From contig NC_010571.1 in the NCBI RefSeq assembly GCF_000019965.1, forward strand, positions 3,729,001-3,793,000: DNA of 64,000 bases. The letters run 5' to 3'. Under the pieces are notes generated by a model. It did no database searches, was not told the origin of the DNA, and saw nothing but the letters and a program-made list of their open reading frames with translations. The position numbers and the translations under genes are program-made. Within the stretch, counting starts at the first letter, position 1. Each line of letters begins with the position of its first letter. Shown here piece after piece: positions 61,536-64,000 of this stretch. This DNA comes from Opitutus terrae PB90-1. GTDB lineage: Bacteria > Verrucomicrobiota > Verrucomicrobiia > Opitutales > Opitutaceae.

Positions 61536-64000
61536 TCACGGCGCGCGCAGCCGCAGCACGGCCGGCACGTTCACGTCGACTTCCTGGGTTGTCGTCTCAC
61601 CTGATGGCCAGCGCACGCGCACGCGACGCGGCGGATTTTCTGCGGTGAAACCGAAAAACGACGCGGCCGTCGACTGGCTCGAAAATCCCGAGACGGCGGT
61701 GATCTCTCCGCTTTGCGCGAACCCGTCGGCGTGCTCGAGCGTGACCACGGCGCCGACGGCGTGCGGATTGCCAGGCGGACCTTGCAACACTACGCGCAAC
61801 GAGTGCCGGCTCGCGACGCCGCGATTGCGAAACGCGAGCGTCGTGTCGTTATTGCGCGTCACCAGAAAATCCGGCCAGCCGTCGGCATCGAGATCGAGCA
61901 CGGCCAGCGCCTTGGCATCGCCGGGCACCACCAGCCCGCTGGCGCTCGGCGGGACCGGTGCAAAGTGCCCCTGGCCGTCGCCGCGGAGGAACTGGCTCAG
62001 GCCGCCATCGAACCGGCCGATCGCCGGCGCCGGAGCATAGGAATTTTGCGCCACGTAGAGATCTGCGCGGCCGTCGCCGTCGAAATCCCCCGCGACAAGT
62101 CCGTTCGCCGGCGCGATCTGGGCGAGGTTGGGCCAGGGCTCGAACCGATATCGGCCATCCGGCCCGCTCAGCAACACACCGCTGCGCAGCTCCGTCGCCG
62201 CGAACCGGGTCGCGCTCGCGAGCCGGTCTTCACCGAGAATTTCCGGCAGCGTCGCGCGCGCATAGTCGTTATTCGCGCGATAACGCCGGAACACCGCGGG
62301 AATCGCGGCGCCCAGGTCCGTGCGGCTGCGTCGCGGATACAGGCGGCCGTTCTCGTCGTACGCTTCCACGATCTCCGGTGAACCGCGACCGGCGAAATCG
62401 CCGGTAAACAGAAGCGCGGGATGACCGGCATCCGCGCGATACGGCGTGTTCAATCCGAGATTGCCGACCGCGTAGTCGGGCCGGCCGTCGCCGTTGAAAT
62501 CCGCCGTCGCGATCGCGCGCCACCAGCCGGTGCCCGCGGCGGCGAATCCGAGCTGCTCGGTCCAGTCGGAAAAGGTCCGGCCGGCTTCATTGTGAAAACA
62601 CTTCACCGCGCCCCATTCGAGCGCGACCAGCAGGTCGGGCCAGCCGTCGGCGTCGACGTCGCTCCAGAGTGCGGCCGTCACCATGCCCACCGCGCGCAGG
62701 TTCGGCGCGACGGAGTCGGTCACGTCTTCAAACCGGCTACCGCGGTTGGCGAGCAGTGCGCTCGGCGGCGTCGCCGGGTACAACCCCGGTGAAACACGAC
62801 CACCGACGAACACATCGAGCCGACCGTCGCGATCGAAGTCGGCGGTGCAAGCCGCGCCGGCGCTGATCGCGAATTCCGGCAATGTGCCCGCGGGCGCGGG
62901 CGCAAAGCGGCCATGACCGTCGTTCAGGAAGAGTCGTGACTGATATTCCGGCGCACCCGCGGGCGCGCTCGTGCCGCCGGCGGTGACGAGCAGGTCGTCG
63001 TCGCCGTCAGCGTCGGCGTCGAACAGGAGCAGCGGACCGTCGTTGACCGCCGGTGGTTCAGTGAGTGCGGGTGATTCGACACGCGTCCACGTGCCCGACG
63101 CGTCAGGCCGCAGAATCTTCAGCGGCTCGCGCGTCGTGCCGCCGAGACACACGCTGTCGCGTCCGCTGCCATCCAGATCGCCCACGGCGAGTGCGGGGCC
63201 GCGACGGTTCAGTCCGAACGGCAGCAGCCGCTGGTCGAGGAATTCGTCGTAAGGTTCCTCGGGCGCCGCCCACGAGAGACCGACGGTGGTGCTAATCTCA
63301 TGAAATTGTGGGATGGGTGTAGCCGGGCTCGATGAGCCCGGTCCATCATTCGTCAGCGAGGTGGCTGGCTGGCCGGGGTCAGCGACCCCGGCTACACCTG
63401 CGCCAGGCTCCGTGATCGTCAGCCGCTGGTCTGCGACCACGTTTTCGAACACCTGCACCGCGCCGCTCGGCCAGTGCACCGTCAGCCGGCGTATCGCGGT
63501 TTCTTCGCCGAGCCCGAAATGCGCGATGGGCTCGCTGCTCGACATGAACCCGCGCGCCAGCGTGAGCGCCCGGACCTGCACGCCGGCGTCGGTCTCGAGC
63601 GTAAGCGTGGCGCCGATTCCGAATCGGTTGCTCCGCGTGCCGCGCAACACGCAGATCACGCGATGACCGTTGTCGCTGTCGTTGCGCAGCAGCGTGGCGC
63701 CCGCCTGATAGTTCGCGTAGAAGAGATCGAGATCGCCGTCGCCATCGAGATCGCCGAGCGCCGATCCGAAGCTGACCCCGACGTGATCCAGCCCCCACGC
63801 GGCCGAAACGTTTTCGAACCGCAGCTCGCCGAGATTCCGGAAAACGTAGTTCGATTCCGCCAGCACCGGACTGCCGCGCGTGATCTGACCCGCGATCGCG
63901 ATGCTCGCCGCCGAGCTGCGGCGCGCGATCAGGTCCTGGTTGTGGATCTCCCGATACATGCCGTTCGTCACGTGGAGGTCGACGCGGCCGTCGTTATCCA
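61536..64000 (-). CDS. FG-GAP/VCBS protein with ASPIC/UnbV domains, 5' end outside window
   Basis: The frame is open to the window edge and reads DNDGRVDLHVTNG there, a calcium loop, so the gene continues upstream. At least 821 residues are seen. The order is FG-GAP repeats, a first ASPIC/UnbV domain (GTRSNRFGIGATLTL ... HFGLGEETAIRRLTVHWPSG), a linker containing a family C palindromic element, a second set of FG-GAP repeats (DLDGSGRDSV, DADADGDDDLL, DFDRDGRLDVF, DVDADGWPDLL, DFNGDGRPDYA, DFDGDGRADLY) and a second ASPIC/UnbV domain (FFGFTAENPPRRVRVRWPSG). The two-module layout matches long CRTAC1-like proteins. It likely heads or belongs to the operon running to 43569. Confidence 0.88.
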   Translation of the reverse strand, partial: DNDGRVDLHVTNGMYREIHNQDLIARRSSAASIAIAGQITRGSPVLAESNYVFRNLGELRFENVSAAWGLDHVGVSFGSALGDLDGDGDLDLFYANYQAGATLLRNDSDNGHRVICVLRGTRSNRFGIGATLTLETDAGVQVRALTLARGFMSSSEPIAHFGLGEETAIRRLTVHWPSGAVQVFENVVADQRLTITEPGAGVAGVADPGQPATSLTNDGPGSSSPATPIPQFHEISTTVGLSWAAPEEPYDEFLDQRLLPFGLNRRGPALAVGDLDGSGRDSVCLGGTTREPLKILRPDASGTWTRVESPALTEPPAVNDGPLLLFDADADGDDDLLVTAGGTSAPAGAPEYQSRLFLNDGHGRFAPAPAGTLPEFAISAGAACTADFDRDGRLDVFVGGRVSPGLYPATPPSALLANRGSRFEDVTDSVAPNLRAVGMVTAALWSDVDADGWPDLLVALEWGAVKCFHNEAGRTFSDWTEQLGFAAAGTGWWRAIATADFNGDGRPDYAVGNLGLNTPYRADAGHPALLFTGDFAGRGSPEIVEAYDENGRLYPRRSRTDLGAAIPAVFRRYRANNDYARATLPEILGEDRLASATRFAATELRSGVLLSGPDGRYRFEPWPNLAQIAPANGLVAGDFDGDGRADLYVAQNSYAPAPAIGRFDGGLSQFLRGDGQGHFAPVPPSASGLVVPGDAKALAVLDLDADGWPDFLVTRNNDTTLAFRNRGVASRHSLRVVLQGPPGNPHAVGAVVTLEHADGFAQSGEITAVSGFSSQSTAASFFGFTAENPPRRVRVRWPSGETTTQEVDVNVPAVLRLRAP
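63318..63396. repeat. palindromic repeat family C with spacer, inside a coding sequence
   Basis: TGTAGCC (63318-63324) and GGCTACA (63390-63396) bound two hairpins, GGGCTC-GAT-GAGCCC and CCGGGGTC-AGC-GACCCCGG. An extra spacer of about 28 nt separates them. It is in frame in the linker between the two ASPIC/UnbV modules. Confidence 0.8.

Noticed and set aside
47294-63396. CRISPR array
   Set aside because: The repeated palindromes are few, irregularly spaced by kilobases, differ in family and lie inside genes; there are no regular spacers or cas genes.

Overview
The window is high-GC DNA from a Gram-negative bacterium. It most resembles the Verrucomicrobiota, probably an Opitutaceae relative. 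The main clue is a TonB-dependent receptor whose signal peptide is followed by an SPFEVVG segment, a layout I associate with Opitutus. Supporting clues are abundant secreted glycoside hydrolases, many FG-GAP/VCBS plus ASPIC/UnbV proteins, weak or absent Shine-Dalgarno sites at many starts, and short palindromic and heptanucleotide repeats between and inside genes. The placement is inference; no rRNA or other marker gene is present.

Layout. 1-2262: 3' part of a six-hairpin-type glycosidase gene. 7830-2395 (minus): compact six-gene catabolic operon (NAD-dependent epimerase/dehydratase, DapA-type aldolase, Gfo/Idh/MocA oxidoreductase, M20 amidohydrolase, TetR regulator, GmhA-like SIS isomerase) with a possible TetR box upstream. 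10431-8177 (minus): tdh-kbl threonine degradation pair, divergent from an XRE-cupin regulator, with two matching 18-bp operator-like palindromes between them. 11095-23477 (minus): GH35 beta-galactosidase, NarL-type response regulator, its histidine kinase, a large TonB-dependent receptor and a GH2 beta-galactosidase. One identical 16-bp palindrome lies upstream of both the GH35 and the receptor. 23744-28607 (plus): ferritin-like protein, a membrane spermidine-synthase-like protein and an ASPIC/UnbV lipoprotein. 28733-43287 (plus): chemosensory cluster (hybrid kinase, cheA, cheW, soluble MCP, cheR, cheB, cheY, cheC, second hybrid kinase), followed by an ASPIC/UnbV protein and a Tll0287-like haem protein.

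64000-43569 (minus): a tightly packed, mostly secreted set. It holds ASPIC/UnbV beta-propeller proteins, a PD40/hydrazine-synthase-alpha-like c-haem protein, a six-haem cytochrome fused to a YVTN propeller, a Reg_prop propeller protein, two type-I periplasmic binding proteins with no permease, a DUF5060/DUF4038 glycosidase, a TPR-FG-GAP lipoprotein and a nitrilase-family hydrolase. Many junctions are 4-nt stop/start overlaps. I read it as one envelope redox and ligand-sensing system of unknown substrate.

The most unusual signal is a set of palindromic repeat families inserted in frame inside genes of this last region: between the start codon and the signal peptide, in inter-domain linkers, or at a C-terminus. 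The same elements also lie in nearby intergenic DNA. The gene at 50112-51752 carries three different repeat types. No CRISPR array, tRNA, rRNA, transposase or integrase was seen.
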